A DNA stretch of 64,000 nt. Source: Phorcus lineatus (taxonomy: Eukaryota > Mollusca > Gastropoda > Trochida > Trochidae). Below, piece after piece: positions 12,735-23,690 of this stretch. Location of the stretch: contig OV121085.1 in NCBI GenBank assembly GCA_921293015.1, forward strand, positions 12,487,731-12,551,730. Reading direction: 5' to 3'. The position numbers and the translations under genes are program-made. A model generated the notes under the pieces. That model searched no databases, was not told the DNA's origin, and saw nothing but the letters and a program-made list of their open reading frames with translations. Positions within the stretch are counted from its first letter, which is position 1. Each line of letters opens with the position of its first letter.

Positions 12735-13340
12735 ACATGTTAAGATATCATATTCATAAAAAATGCAACAAATCAGCTTCCGGTAGCAACGGTACCGTCA
12801 CAAATATTGGCCTGGGTGTCAAAAATTCCAAGTTCACTGTCATGACTGATCCCCCTGCAGGGAAATCAAGTTTCAGTGTGTTGAAAACAGTTCACAGTTC
12901 ACGTTTATGGCCTCCCCTTGCCAAACTACACGCATTTACCCGCCGACGCATTGAGAAAATCAATCGTCTGACGTCATTACCTGGAATGCGCTGCCATTAT
13001 TCTTGGAGAGCTAGAGCATGTTGCTGGTGGTTGTTGATGAATACGACGATCCAAATCGTCCCAAAGATGTTCGATCAGTGATATGTCAGGCAAGCATGCT
13101 GTCCTCGGCAAAACGTCGATGTTGTTAGCAAGGAAGTTCTGAGTAACTCAAGCTATGTGCGACCGGGCATTGTCTTGTTGAAAGATCATAACTTGTGCCT
13201 GTTGTCGAAGAAAGGGACAGACGACGGGAAGGAGAATGGCATCGACGTAACGCTGAACCCTTAGATTTCCATTCACGTTAACCAGCGGCGTCTTCTCCTA
13301 ACCAGGTATGCCTCCCCGAACCATGAAACTTCCTCCTTCC
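12735..13340 (-). pseudogene. Tc1/mariner transposase relic, catalytic half
   Basis: On the minus strand, in one main frame with stops and a frameshift, the DDE catalytic half of a Tc1-type transposase is readable. From the upstream end it shows GGSFMVRGGIPG (the usual W of the VMVWG-type strand is lost), VQRYVDAILLPVV, FQQDNARSHIA with the second catalytic Asp, LPDISLIEHLWDDLDRR with the catalytic Glu about 34 residues later, WQRIPG, and SMRRRVNAC then ARGGH near the C-terminus. The order matches the family end to end. At least four in-frame stops show it is dead. The N-terminal DNA-binding domain was not found to the right. Confidence 0.85.
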
Positions 13341-13499
13341 TGAACGCATCATTGATCCATTGTACCTTAAAGCAATCATAAATAATGAACACAATGTTTC
13401 AAAAACACTTTTATTTTTCATTAAAAAATCCTTTACAGATGTGCAAATGCTTAAAACATAATTCATGTTTATTCATTTGCATTAAGTCAATGTGTATGA

Positions 13500-14960
13500 G
13501 CTGATGTTCCTTAGAGAGTTAATACTCTTAGTTATCTTTATCTCTTTATCCATACTGATCAAAAGTGCCATTCTTTATTGTCAATCGTGTATTGGCTTGA
13601 TTCTTCATTGTTTCCTCTACGACTGCGAATGACCGGATTTAGACACAAAATGCTTGACCCTCAAAAAATAATACAAATGGCATAAACTAATGTCTGCTTG
13701 GGAAAATTTAAAGAAGTAAAAAAACATTTTTTAAATGTGTTTCTGATTCATTGAGACGTAGTGTCTTTATACATGATATATATAGATTGAATTGGGTTCA
13801 CAGCGTCAAAGTACAACTTTATACAGATGAATTGACCATCGAAACTTTTTTTGTTCACATTTTTGCAATCCGTACCGTACCTTGTGGGATATTTAAGATT
13901 ATATGCATGGAATTAAACCCTGTTCCTGCTTCAATGGCAATCAACACTTGGGGGGATTCGATCTACAAACTCATTTGCTCCAAAGAAAATCACATAGATT
14001 AAGTCAGATGGGTGGAGCCGTGGAAAGTTTCCGAATCCGCCCCTTCGCTTTGACATTCTGGTTTCCTAATTTCGTTACGTTACGCTTTTACATATCAACA
14101 TAAGAATGGCTACATGCCCTACAGTTTATCGTTGTTTTCAAAAACGAGTGCTTCTGAGACTTTGTTAATGTTTTTCTAAGAATGAACATTTTTAAAGAAA
14201 ACTGAACTAAAACAGCTAGATAAAAATTATTTTGCCCTTACACACGGTTATAGTAATCAAAACTGATTCATATTTCATACAGTTATATCTTCATTTATTC
14301 TCGTTGACATTTCTCAACTATCATTGAAACATAACCCTTAGTTCTTCAAACTCAACGACGACCTCTGAAATTTAACCCGATCGTGATGTCATTGTGAAAT
14401 ATCATGCATGAAGCAAAATTGACAAAACTAAAACATAGAATCAGTCATATAAACTTCAAATGGCAACATTAAAGAGAGGTTTTATTTCATTAAGAAACCT
14501 TAGGCCCCAAAACATCTCATGTTCTTAACAGTTAGGTGCTGAAATATGCTCAGGTTATTAGTATTTCCCCAACGTTGGAAAAAGAGCACGGCAAAATGAT
14601 TGAAAAAAGGGCACAACTCCTTTCAAAAGGGCACTTTGATACAATTTCAATATGTTCTGTAAAAATACCAGTTTCGTTTTACACCTGTGTCAATCCTAAC
14701 GATCTTAAAACATATTTCATAACTTACTAAACCTAATGAATTTATGTCGAATAAAACCCATTTATTTAACGGATTTCAAACGTGCATTTCACTCATTACA
14801 TCAAATGAGATCTTTTGGCTGTGTAGTCCCTTTTTTGTTCCTCTATCTAGTTAAACATGTGGTCTGCAGGTGTGTCCTAGTGAAGCAAAAGATCAGTAGT
14901 TTCTCATTCTTGTCTTTTAGTTTATTTACTGTTTCTTTTGTCCATTGCATTTAGTTCCTA
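13500..14960. other. AT-rich DNA with no recognised gene
   Basis: Overlapping short frames at 13751-14103 and frames at 14536-14954 have no recognisable domains or good splice borders. A short AAAGGGCAC motif appears at 14605-14635 and recurs near 15.1, 16.1 and 18.6 kb, suggesting old repeat debris. Confidence 0.4.
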
Positions 14961-15079
14961 ATATCATGTCAATTATGGGTTCCCTACATATTAAGATAAG
15001 TATTCCATGTAAAATACAATTGCGACGTTGTAAATAAGTTCAAATGTACATGTCATGTAATCCACTAAAAAGCCTACAC

Positions 15080-15220
15080 TAGTTTTGGGCTAGCAAAAAA
15101 AGTTAGCAAGGGTGGTCAGGAAAAAGGGCGGGGCACTCAGGATGGGCAGGCGGTCAGAATAAAGGGCAGGGCGCATGAACAAAAGTGAAGGGCGTTGCGC
15201 CCGGTTAAAAATGGGGAAAC
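15080..15220. repeat. G-rich purine block (AAAGGGCAGGGCG-type)
   Basis: AAAAAGGGCGGGGCA, AAAGGGCAGGGCG and GAAGGGCGTTGCGCC lie within 140 bases of AT-rich DNA. This is a strong local compositional shift with strand asymmetry. It looks like a degenerate low-complexity repeat rather than a gene. Confidence 0.5.
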
Positions 15221-16914
15221 AGTAGTTATTGATGACGGATACGTGATTACTCAGGACTAAATGCAATATTTTTTTAATTGTTAAGTAGATTCAATATCAA
15301 AATTATATTTGTAATTTGTATTTTCACTGATGCCATTTTCACATGAGCATAAAGAGCAATGAAATTAATCTATTTAAACAATCAAATCATCCAAAGTCGT
15401 TTTCCATACATACATTGTCTGCCATTAGCTGTGGAATTATCTATCGCAACTCATTTCTCCAAGTTCCCTTAATTTACCAATTGCCGTCAATCATTAATAA
15501 GCGTCAATAATGTTCAAAGTACTCGTGTACGTGCTGACTTGTTGTAGTGACTGAATGAAATGGGCCCATACCGTCTTCCGTCAGATTGTGCTGTGTGCTG
15601 AAATTGAAGTATTTCGTCTGGAAGAGTCGGTTTGTTGTTAAGTTTGTTCCAAGATGACCATCTTTGCAGACTGCTACTGTATTAATAAGTTATGATTGAT
15701 CATTGTTAGTTGGGACAGTATATAGATGCTATATCTCGTTCAATAAGTTAAGTGCCACTTCTTTGATTTAGTATATTTTATGAAATAATGTATTATGTAT
15801 TTGATTGTGCAAACGACTTTCGGTACATTGAGGCAAACAAAAACAAATCCTTGTGAAGGAAGTGATTGTGATCTTTAAATCACGAGCTTGTGCAATTTGA
15901 GAAATCAATTCCTGAGGTACCAAGAGTAACGCATGATATTTCAAACGTATAACGACAGTTTGATTTGAAATCAATTATGACAATGCGTAGAATATCACAG
16001 GCTAGCGAAGATGAAACATTGCAAAGATGGATACCGGCACAGGTATTTCTTGACCCTACGGGTATCACATAGTCTAAGCACACGTTTCGTCAAAGGTGCA
16101 AAAATGGTCAAAAAAAGGCACTACTGAACATCAATAATTCTTCTCACAGATAATAGATATCACTTGATATATCTAAAGTCCCTCAAGAAAGTAATATTCC
16201 ATATAAAATGTTTGGAAATTGTTCACGTATTCGGGCGATAGTTTAAGTTTCATAAGACAGGAAGTAATTAGTGTAACGTTGCAAATACGCATGAACAACG
16301 ATATCGGCTATATTCAAATTTTGCTCATAGCCAGAAAGCCCAAAACGAGAGCAGCAATGGTTCAAATATAACAGCAATACTCATACTGTGTGTAAGAAAG
16401 GGATATAAGGAGACAATCGTTGTAGTTGTTGTCTAGTTGTAAGGAATAATAAGTATTCAATTGCATCGATTGAATGCTAAAGTGAGTGCATACATCCTTA
16501 TATGTTCTTAAGAAAAGCCCATTTAAACGCAAACATATATAGTGTCTTAAAGACCATGTCATAACTATACGCTCGAGATAGATATCTACACACATAGAAA
16601 GAGCAGTGCTTCGAAACATAAGACACATCCCCTTAAGTGTCCGAGTTGTGAGGCATAACCGAAATACTAACAGGTGGTTTCCCATGTTAACCATCAGGAT
16701 TTAGTTTCGGTATGTGGAATATAGGGAACATAGATCTCCAAAAAGGGGTAGTGACTCTGTGCTTATATTGGATTGTGTCTCCTACGGTTGTAAACTGGCA
16801 AAGTAACAGGTCCACGAAATGCTAAGACGTACCTCGATAGCATTCTTCTCTCTGTTTCAGTTCAATATTTTGACAAATATATTCTCATCTTCAAATATCT
16901 TTACATGAATTACA

Positions 16915-17110
16915 ATGCCAGACCCCATGATGCGAGAGTGATAACACGTATTCTACAGCAAAAAGCCTTATCCATGCTACCACCATATTCTTGCAATCCC
17001 AATCTGAACCCAATAAAACATTATGGGATATTCTGAGACGTTGCATACGTCGTAGAGGCCTTACCGTTCATACTAGTTGCAGTATTGCGCCGAAAATGAC
17101 AGCAGGTTCC
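16915..17110 (+). pseudogene. Tc1/mariner transposase C-terminal relic
   Basis: The plus strand reads NARPHDARVITRILQQKA, then PPYSCNPNLNPIKHYG, matching the catalytic-Asp strand and the SPDLNPIEHLWD motif of Tc1 transposases. The catalytic Glu has become Lys. A frameshift follows, after which LWDILRRCIRRRG continues the family pattern in another frame. The relic is clearly inactive. Confidence 0.7.
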
Positions 17111-17327
17111 TCGATAGGCCATTCTGTAACTAATAAGCTTTATGGTGAGAATGGGAAAATGATTAATTACGGATTATGCTGTTGTTATTGATTAAACACT
17201 GGTTTAAACTCCTATAAAATGTGTAAGAGTGTTGAATTTTAAGACAATTTTCTTCTAGTTTATTGACAGATGTGTATTTTTTATGCCTCATTGTGCAATT
17301 TATAAAAAAACAAGTGTTTGCCACTAA

Positions 17328-18105
17328 CATGGCAATGTCCCCAGATATATTTAGGGGCTAAGCTTTACGAGATATCGCGTTAACAATGTATTACTCAGTG
17401 GTCAAAGTGTCGTGGTGACCTTGAAAATGAGGTCAAGGTCACCAATGTCGACTGGTGTCTGAGTCTGACTCCATTGAAGGCTGTCACCAAGTATGAACAC
17501 TCTAGGTGCTTAGCTTACAATATATCGCGTTAACAATGTATTACAAAATGGTCAGGTGTTGTGGTGACCTTGAAAATGACATCACGGTCACCAATGTCGA
17601 CTGGCGTCTGAGTCTTCCTCCATTGAAGGCTGTCACCAAATATGAACACTCTAGGTGCTAAGCTTTACGAGATATCGGGTTAACAATGTATTACAAAGTG
17701 GTCAAAGTGTCGTGGTGACCTTGAAAATGACGTCATGGTCACCAATGTCGACTGGTGCCTGAGCCATCCGCCATTGTAGGCTGTCATCAAATATGAACAC
17801 TCTAGGTGCTAAGCTTACCGAGATAACGCGTTAACAATGTATTACAAAGTGGTCATTGTATCGTGGTGACCTTGAAAATGACGTCACGGTCACCAATGTC
17901 GACTGGCGTCTGAGTCTTCCTCCATTGAAAGCCGTCACCAAATATGAACACTCTAGGTGCTCAGCTTCATGAGTTATCGCGTTAACAAGAATCGGATGTA
18001 CGGACGTACGGACGTACAGCCGTACAGACGTACGGACGTACGAACAGACGCCGCTGAATTCATAGTCCCCCGTTCCGCGTTGCGGCGGGGGACATATTAC
18101 CGTTA
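17328..18105. mobile_element. Non-autonomous element built on a 150 bp tandem repeat
   Basis: About four units with a period near 150 bases are marked by GAACACTCTAGGTGCT at about 17493, 17643, 17793 and 17946, with GTTAACAATGTATTAC in each. Each unit carries GTGGTGACCTTGAAAATGA and GGTCACCAATGTCGACTGG. The left end GGCAATGTCCCC and the right end, whose complement is GGTAATATGTCCCC, look like short terminal inverted repeats. A TACGGACG-type array (17997-18050) and a GTCCCCCG...CGGGGGAC hairpin (18065-18093) lie before the right end. No protein is encoded; it is probably a MITE-like or satellite-carrying transposon. Confidence 0.7.
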
Positions 18106-18379
18106 TCAACAGTCGATCCCAAAGAGTGAATGAATTGAATTCTGCTGAAGCTTAATTTATTGTTATAATGCATAATTACTCCATACAGAAAATGATACAC
18201 ATGATTTTTTGCCTATGTATTCGACCAAAAACAAGCAGATAAATCAAACTATTTCGTGAAGGTGTTTCTTAATGTAAACTGTATTTTCTCGATTTTTTAC
18301 CCCGTTCAAAGCAGTGCGTTAAACTCCCCTGTTATCTGTAAAAAGAAACGAAAACAGCAAGCAACATTGATCGCATCCT

Positions 18380-18520
18380 GCTAAATCAGCGTATATGAAT
18401 CCGCTCTCTCTCCTTTCTCATACCCTGATCTCTTTTAAGCTAAAAGGCTCATGTCGCTAGCTTACTAACCGGCCAATGAGACGAGTCGCAGTCAGCAACA
18501 GCGGCACAATCACATGAAGG
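18380..18520 (+). repeat. Dispersed 130 bp repeat (GCTAAATCAGCGTATATGAA family)
   Basis: This block, from GCTAAATCAGCGTATATGAA to CAGCAACAGCGGCACA, recurs in the same order at 31199-31330 with substitutions. There it sits directly downstream of a tRNA-like segment, so both are probably parts of one tRNA-derived SINE. A weaker resemblance is at 62145-62235. Confidence 0.65.
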
Positions 18521-19027
18521 TTGGGGGCACTAGCGCGCGTAGATAGTTCCTAAATACAACTATTTCACATATAATGCAATCATTATTTCCGATTTTTACA
18601 GAACCGACACACAAAGGGGCACAAAGGCACACGCCAATGACTTATTTAAAACAATGAAACTTATCTATAACAGACAGAAAGGAAAATGGGCCCTCGTAGT
18701 CATTAAATTAATATACATGTAATTGGGATGCAGAATTTTCCCTTCCTTACATTTATATGGTCGTAAGACAGCAACATAATTTTGGGCATTCTAGAGATAA
18801 TTTACAATCATAAAGAACATAAGGTTTATCATAAGGAATTTTAAGCCAATTACTTGCATCAATAGAAAGCCCAAAAGAGGGCATGTGACTTCTATGCCCT
18901 ATAAAATGTCATAAGAAATGCCCTTTTGAGCGCGAAAATATTCTGTAGTGTCTGTGCGATGGTGTCAGATCTGGATGCCCGAGATGGAAACCTGTATTTG
19001 AAGAAAGATCACTGTTTCGGGACTTTA

Positions 19028-19965
19028 AAAAATAGAGCCATGGGCTCTGTAGCTCATCAGACTTTGGATAGAAATAGGTGTTTGGGTTTAGACCATGGGG
19101 TCATGGGCAGTGTAGGAAAGATAGCCTGTCCCAACGTCCGAGTTATTCACAATCAAATAAAAAGGCCCATTGCCTATTTTGGGTCAAGGGGTCACCGAAC
19201 CTACAATTCAGAATCCCCATTGTCCAAGGAGTCTACACACAACTATTAAGCTATCAAGACCTTTTGGAACTGGAGAAGAAGATGAAATTAGTTTTTTTAG
19301 GTTTTGACCCCTGTGACCCCATTTGGGGTCATGGGGTCACCAAACCTACAATTTAGAATCCCCGTTGGCCAAGGAATCTACACACACCTTTTCAGCTCTC
19401 TAGACCTTTTGGAACTGGAGAAGAAGATGAAAATAGGTTTTTCAGGTTTTGACCCCTGTGACCCCATTTGGGGTCATGGGATCACCAAACAATTTAGAAT
19501 CTGCAGTGCCCAAGGAGTCTACACACACCTTTTCAGCTCTCTGGACCTTTTGGAACTGGAGAAGAAGATGAAAATAGGTTTTTCATGTTTTGACCCCTCT
19601 GACCTCATTTGGGGTCATGGGGTCACAAAATCTACAATTTAGAATCCCCAATGGCCAAGGAGTCTACACACAACTTTTCAGCTCTCTGGACCTTTTGGAA
19701 CTGGAGAAGAAGATCAAAATCGATTTTTAAGGTTTTGACCCCTGTGACCCCATTTGGGGTCATGGGGTCACGAAATCTACAATTTAGAATCCCCATTTGC
19801 CAAGGAGTATGCACATAAAATTTCAGCTCTCTAGAGTCATTGGTTCTGGAGAAGAAGTCGAAAAAGTGAAAAGTTTACGGATGGACGGATGGACGGATGG
19901 ACGGACGCCGGACGCCATGCCATGCCATAAGCCCATCGGGTCTTTCAGACCTGATGAGCTAAAAA
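19028..19965 (+). mobile_element. 145 bp tandem-repeat transposon, copy 1 (plus)
   Basis: The element is bounded on the left by AGAGCCATGGGCTCT plus TAGCTCATCAGAC and on the right by GACCTGATGAGCTA, which form inverted ends. Inside are about five units of 145 bases, with markers at about 19190, 19334, 19478, 19619 and 19764. Each contains GACCCCATTTGGGGTCATGG, CTACAATTTAGAATCCCC, a CCAAGGAGTCTACACAC block and TTTGGAACTGGAGAAGAAGA. A GGATGGACGGATGGACGG run (19876-19900) and GCCATGCCATGCCATAAGCCC precede the right end. Frames over it are repeat-encoded because the repeats keep reading open, not genes. Confidence 0.8.
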
Positions 19966-20229
19966 CTCAAATTCCCTTGTATAGAGGGATAACTGGAATA
20001 ATCAAAGGTGGGTTTCCTTTTTAACTGTCATTATCTTCTCGCTGCGGGTACTTGGCGAGTTGGAACTGTGAATCATGGCGCCTAATCTAATGGTCTGAGG
20101 AGTGCAGGATGTAAGAGTTTGGTAAGCAGAATTCTTGTTGACAGTCTAACACTCATTCCGCCACAAAGTTTTGGCTCAGCAACGATATGGGGCTGATACA
20201 AGAATTCAGTCAAAAGGCTAGGATATAGC

Positions 20230-20420
20230 TTTCTAATGTGTAATTACCCACATAATTGTGGTAACGATACCGGTTCAGTTCGGTCGGCTGATTCAATTCT
20301 TGAATTCCAAGAGTCCGCAGACTCTTTAATTGACCTAGCTGCCAGTAGTGGCCCAAGGACAGTTACCAACATGGAGCTCTTAGTCATGCCCATTATCAGT
20401 CTCCAGCAAAAAATGTAAAT
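20230..20420 (+). pseudogene. Possible exon or coding relic, unrecognised
   Basis: A 60-codon frame has more balanced base composition than its surroundings and protein-like content (NDTGSVRSADSILEFQES, then SLIDLAASSGPRTV), ending at a TAA just before AT-rich DNA. No good splice acceptor is visible upstream and I recognise no domain. It sits immediately beside the 145 bp repeat cluster, so it may be carried repeat DNA. Coding is uncertain. Confidence 0.2.
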
Positions 20421-21063
20421 TTATTTAAAAACATTGTGTTGAATTTCTGTCTTTGTTATGTTTGCACAAATTATTATGTCACAGAGTTTCCACATTATTT
20501 TAATTGATTGGAGTTGGGTTTTTTATTTATTTTTGTGGTACGAGTACATGCAATCATGCATCAATCTTTATACAATCTTTGAAAGACAGACTTTGTTGTT
20601 ACTAAACGTAAATGTCTAGCAGCAGTTATCTTAAATTACCCATAAACCATGATTAATGTTTGTTCTATTGGCTTCCTTCGTACCATGTCAAAGAAATGGT
20701 TAGATTCGATACTATTCGTTGGCCGTTTTAAAACGCAATAAAGGATATTAAGTCCACTTCCTTCTTCAATTTAATAAACACGTAATACTCAGAAATAATG
20801 ATTAAACTGAATGGAATATAATTACAACAATTGTAAACTGATCAAGCTTTACAAAGTCATATGATGCTGTACGTTTAATGAAATGTGCAAAATGTATAAA
20901 GTTAGCTCTAGGGAAAGCAATCTATTCACATATCTCATAATATTATAAGGTTTTCACACAAAAATTGCGCCAGTGTTTTAAGTTTGATGTCTGATTATTT
21001 CCTCAACGACTACGGCTGACCGGTGTTGAGTTATTTTTACCATCTCACGATAATGCATTTGGC

Positions 21064-21275
21064 ATGAGTGAGTGAGTGAGTGAAATGGAGTTTAACGCCG
21101 CGATCAATAGCATTAAACTTATATCGCGGCTCTAGTCTTATTGCAGGGAGAAAGCCCGCAACACCAATGTTGGTAGGCATTGCGGTGAAACCTGCGAGCA
21201 TCGGCTGGAACTGGCAAATCTTTGGTGGTACTGCGCTGAAATTCAGTGTAGCATTGCACCAAAACCTAACTCATT
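21064..21275 (+). repeat. GTGA-headed SINE-like element
   Basis: GAGTGAGTGAGTGAGTGA leads into GAGTTTAACGCCGCG, then TTGCAGGGAGAAAGCCCGCA, GCGGTGAAACCTGCGAGCAT and GCTGAAATTCAGTGTAGCAT. Blocks in the same order occur at 30275-30480 (plus) and reversed at 33370-33590 and 37005-37115. This head-and-core layout is the one I associate with abalone genomes. Confidence 0.7.
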
Positions 21276-22509
21276 GTAGAACCAATTAGCATGAACTTAT
21301 GTTGGTTGGGGAAACATTTCAGAAATAATCTTCCCCAAAAAACGTGCTACTGCCCCTTTAAAAATATGTAAATTGCCATGTAAACTGTTATATCATTATT
21401 GTTTTCGTACATGGGCCAACGTGTTAGAAACTGAGAAAAAACTTCTAATCATATTCGGTCAGTAGTCAAACCCGGCTTTTAATTTGGTATTTTATTAATC
21501 TGGGATTTTGACAATATTATATTTAGTAACACAAGGCGATTTGATTTAAAGATTTGATCTATTTGAAACAAAGTCTAGTGGCTTCATCAAATCAATTTCT
21601 ATTTGAACACCTTTTTTAACCGGGTGCTCATCGACCATAGCAAGACCACGTGTTTTCTTGTTACGATGACGATTACGATGAGGAACCAGACTCTATATAT
21701 GAATAAGTCATATAACATTACAAGTTGTTATGAATTAGATCCCGTACATTATCAACAATTGTAAATGGACACTAATTAAATGTGATGTTGGTATTTACAT
21801 GTATAGCGCAGTTTTGGTAGTGTATTTCGCAGTTACAATTAATTTACCTTCAAAGAAGAACTAATAGTGTAGCTATAGGTAGATGTCCTCGGTTTTACAC
21901 AGTTACTGTTTCAGCTCCCTTTTCCCGTGGCTATTTACAAAATCCAAGTTCTCTTATGTTATTCGTATCTCAATTTTACTGTAATCCATTTGTCACACCC
22001 CCAAAAAAATTACATTACGGCGTACGTAATCTTTTACCAAGAAATTAAGTATTAATCTCATCTTCAAATAATTTAACTCATTCAATCAAATGTTGATACC
22101 TAAGCGTTGAGCATTGTATCACAGATCTTAATTGACAATACAGTATATGTTTATACATGGTTCATGGCAACCATTTATTAAAGTGTCCTTTTTATTATCG
22201 CTAACAGGACTCTTTTAGTCCCGTCCTGGTGGATGACGCAAGTACTGTTTTGAAGACCTATTATAAACACGCCTAAATTAAACATATCCCAGAACAAGAC
22301 ATCAGTAATTTGCTTACATCCTGTCTCAGGGTAAGACGTATACCTGACGCTCCACTCTTCTTACCCTGGGTGTAAACCCCAGCAAAAACTTCGCACCGTG
22401 TTCTATTCCTTTCAAACTTTCTAAAAATAATCAACCAATGACTGTGCTTGAAAGGCGAGTCGACAATTTCATATGTCATATATGTGAGTTTTGGATGAAC
22501 GTGTTTTGA

Positions 22510-22745
22510 ACCATATTTAAGTTATTAAACACGTGGATGAGAAGCATCCACAAGAGGATCGAAAGGATGACGGAAAAGACGGAATAAAAGGCATTGTGAG
22601 AGATAGACAGCAGATCTCAAATTTGATCGACTTCTACCCGTCGACCTGTCCATCTTGGGTGTCCCTACCAGGAGCATGTAAGCTCCGGCTGACATAGCTC
22701 TCGGGGTCTCTGAAGCACTCAAACCACCACATCACGATAAGGTAT
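22510..22745 (+). repeat. Dispersed repeat with CACGTG end, plus orientation
   Basis: It begins TTATTAAACACGTGGATGAG, followed by GGATCGAAAGGATGACGGAA and TAGCTCTCGGGGTC, mirroring the minus-strand copy at 10380-10590. No coding frame beyond chance. Confidence 0.6.
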
Positions 22746-22998
22746 TGAGTCCAGTGGTGGTATTCCTCTCCAAGTCTTCTATAAGAATTTCAGGGTCTTG
22801 TAATTTTTTTCATTTTTGCTACATACGTGTTATTTACATTATCTGAAACTTCATGCGCCATCCTACTTGTTTACATTAGTATTTTGTCACAGCCCTCAGG
22901 GCTAAACATTCTTAACTAGTGCCCCTGTCACACACTTATTTCCGGAGCACAAGAATGTAATTAAAGAGTGTAAGAGGCAATCCAGTAGGCAACCTATA

Positions 22999-23690
22999 TC
23001 AAATATATATATATATATATATATAGGTATCCATTGGCTCTTTAGCTAATCAGACTTTATAATACAGTTATATATATATATAAATAAAGAAAACACATTT
23101 TATTGAACTGTCCCATTTCGCCATAACTAAGATTCTGACTGCCGAAGAGGTCTGTGTACAAAATCTGTCCCAGAGAAAACAACAGAAATTCTTTTCTACA
23201 GCTTGACTTCTGTTGATTATGATAAATAATATCAATTTGACACAGGGACTTTGGGCACTAGATTTAGATTCAAGATATGAAGATTCTGCCTCTTCTGAAA
23301 GTGATAAAAATAGGAAATGTAGGGCATGGCCCCATGACCCTCATGTGGGTCATAAAGTCTACAATGTAAGGTACATGTGCACAAGATTTCAACTTTCAAG
23401 GACTTTTGGGTCTGGAGATGATTAAATATTTTTCTATGACCCTCAGTTGGGGCAATAGAGTCACCAAAATCCACAAGTTTTAATCATCCTGGGCCATTGT
23501 ACCTTTGCACAAGGTTTCTGTCTTTTGGATCTGAAGGAGATGACTCTCAAGCTCCCCTTTTGGGCTAACGATAAACAAATCTTCAATTTATTCTCCCAAT
23601 TGGCTAAGGGACCTGTACACAAGATTTGGGTTGCCTAGTGCCAATGGAGGAATAGGTTCATGAAATTTAAAATAACAATATAATACATTT
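22999..23690. repeat. Degenerate 145 bp-family copy with TA microsatellites
   Basis: TA runs at 22999-23024 and 23069-23084 flank TTGGCTCTTTAGCTAATCAGACTTTA, a decayed form of the left end of the 145 bp transposon. Scattered motifs (ATGACCCTCATGTGGGTCAT, GACTTTTGGGTCTGGAGATG, GGACCTGTACACAAGATTT) continue up to the minus copy that starts near 23690. It is much older than the two good copies. Confidence 0.55.

Noticed and set aside
12737..13081. 114-codon plus-strand frame
   Set aside because: It is antisense to the clearly recognisable Tc1 transposase relic on the minus strand.
17831..18109. 92-codon minus-strand frame with CSYVRTSVRLYVRTSV-type repeats
   Set aside because: It is translation of the TACGGACG-type array at the end of the 150 bp repeat element.
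18926..19030. Coding exon reading SVCAMVSDLDARDGNLYLKK
   Set aside because: The reading is protein-like but has no splice borders, and it runs directly into the 145 bp transposon. It is too weak to list as a gene.
19078..19818. Overlapping plus-strand frames with TPVTPFGVMGS and LLELEKKMK motifs
   Set aside because: They lie wholly in the 145-base tandem units, recur in other frames and on the opposite strand at 23.8-24.3 kb, and have no start or splice context. They are repeat translation, not proteins.
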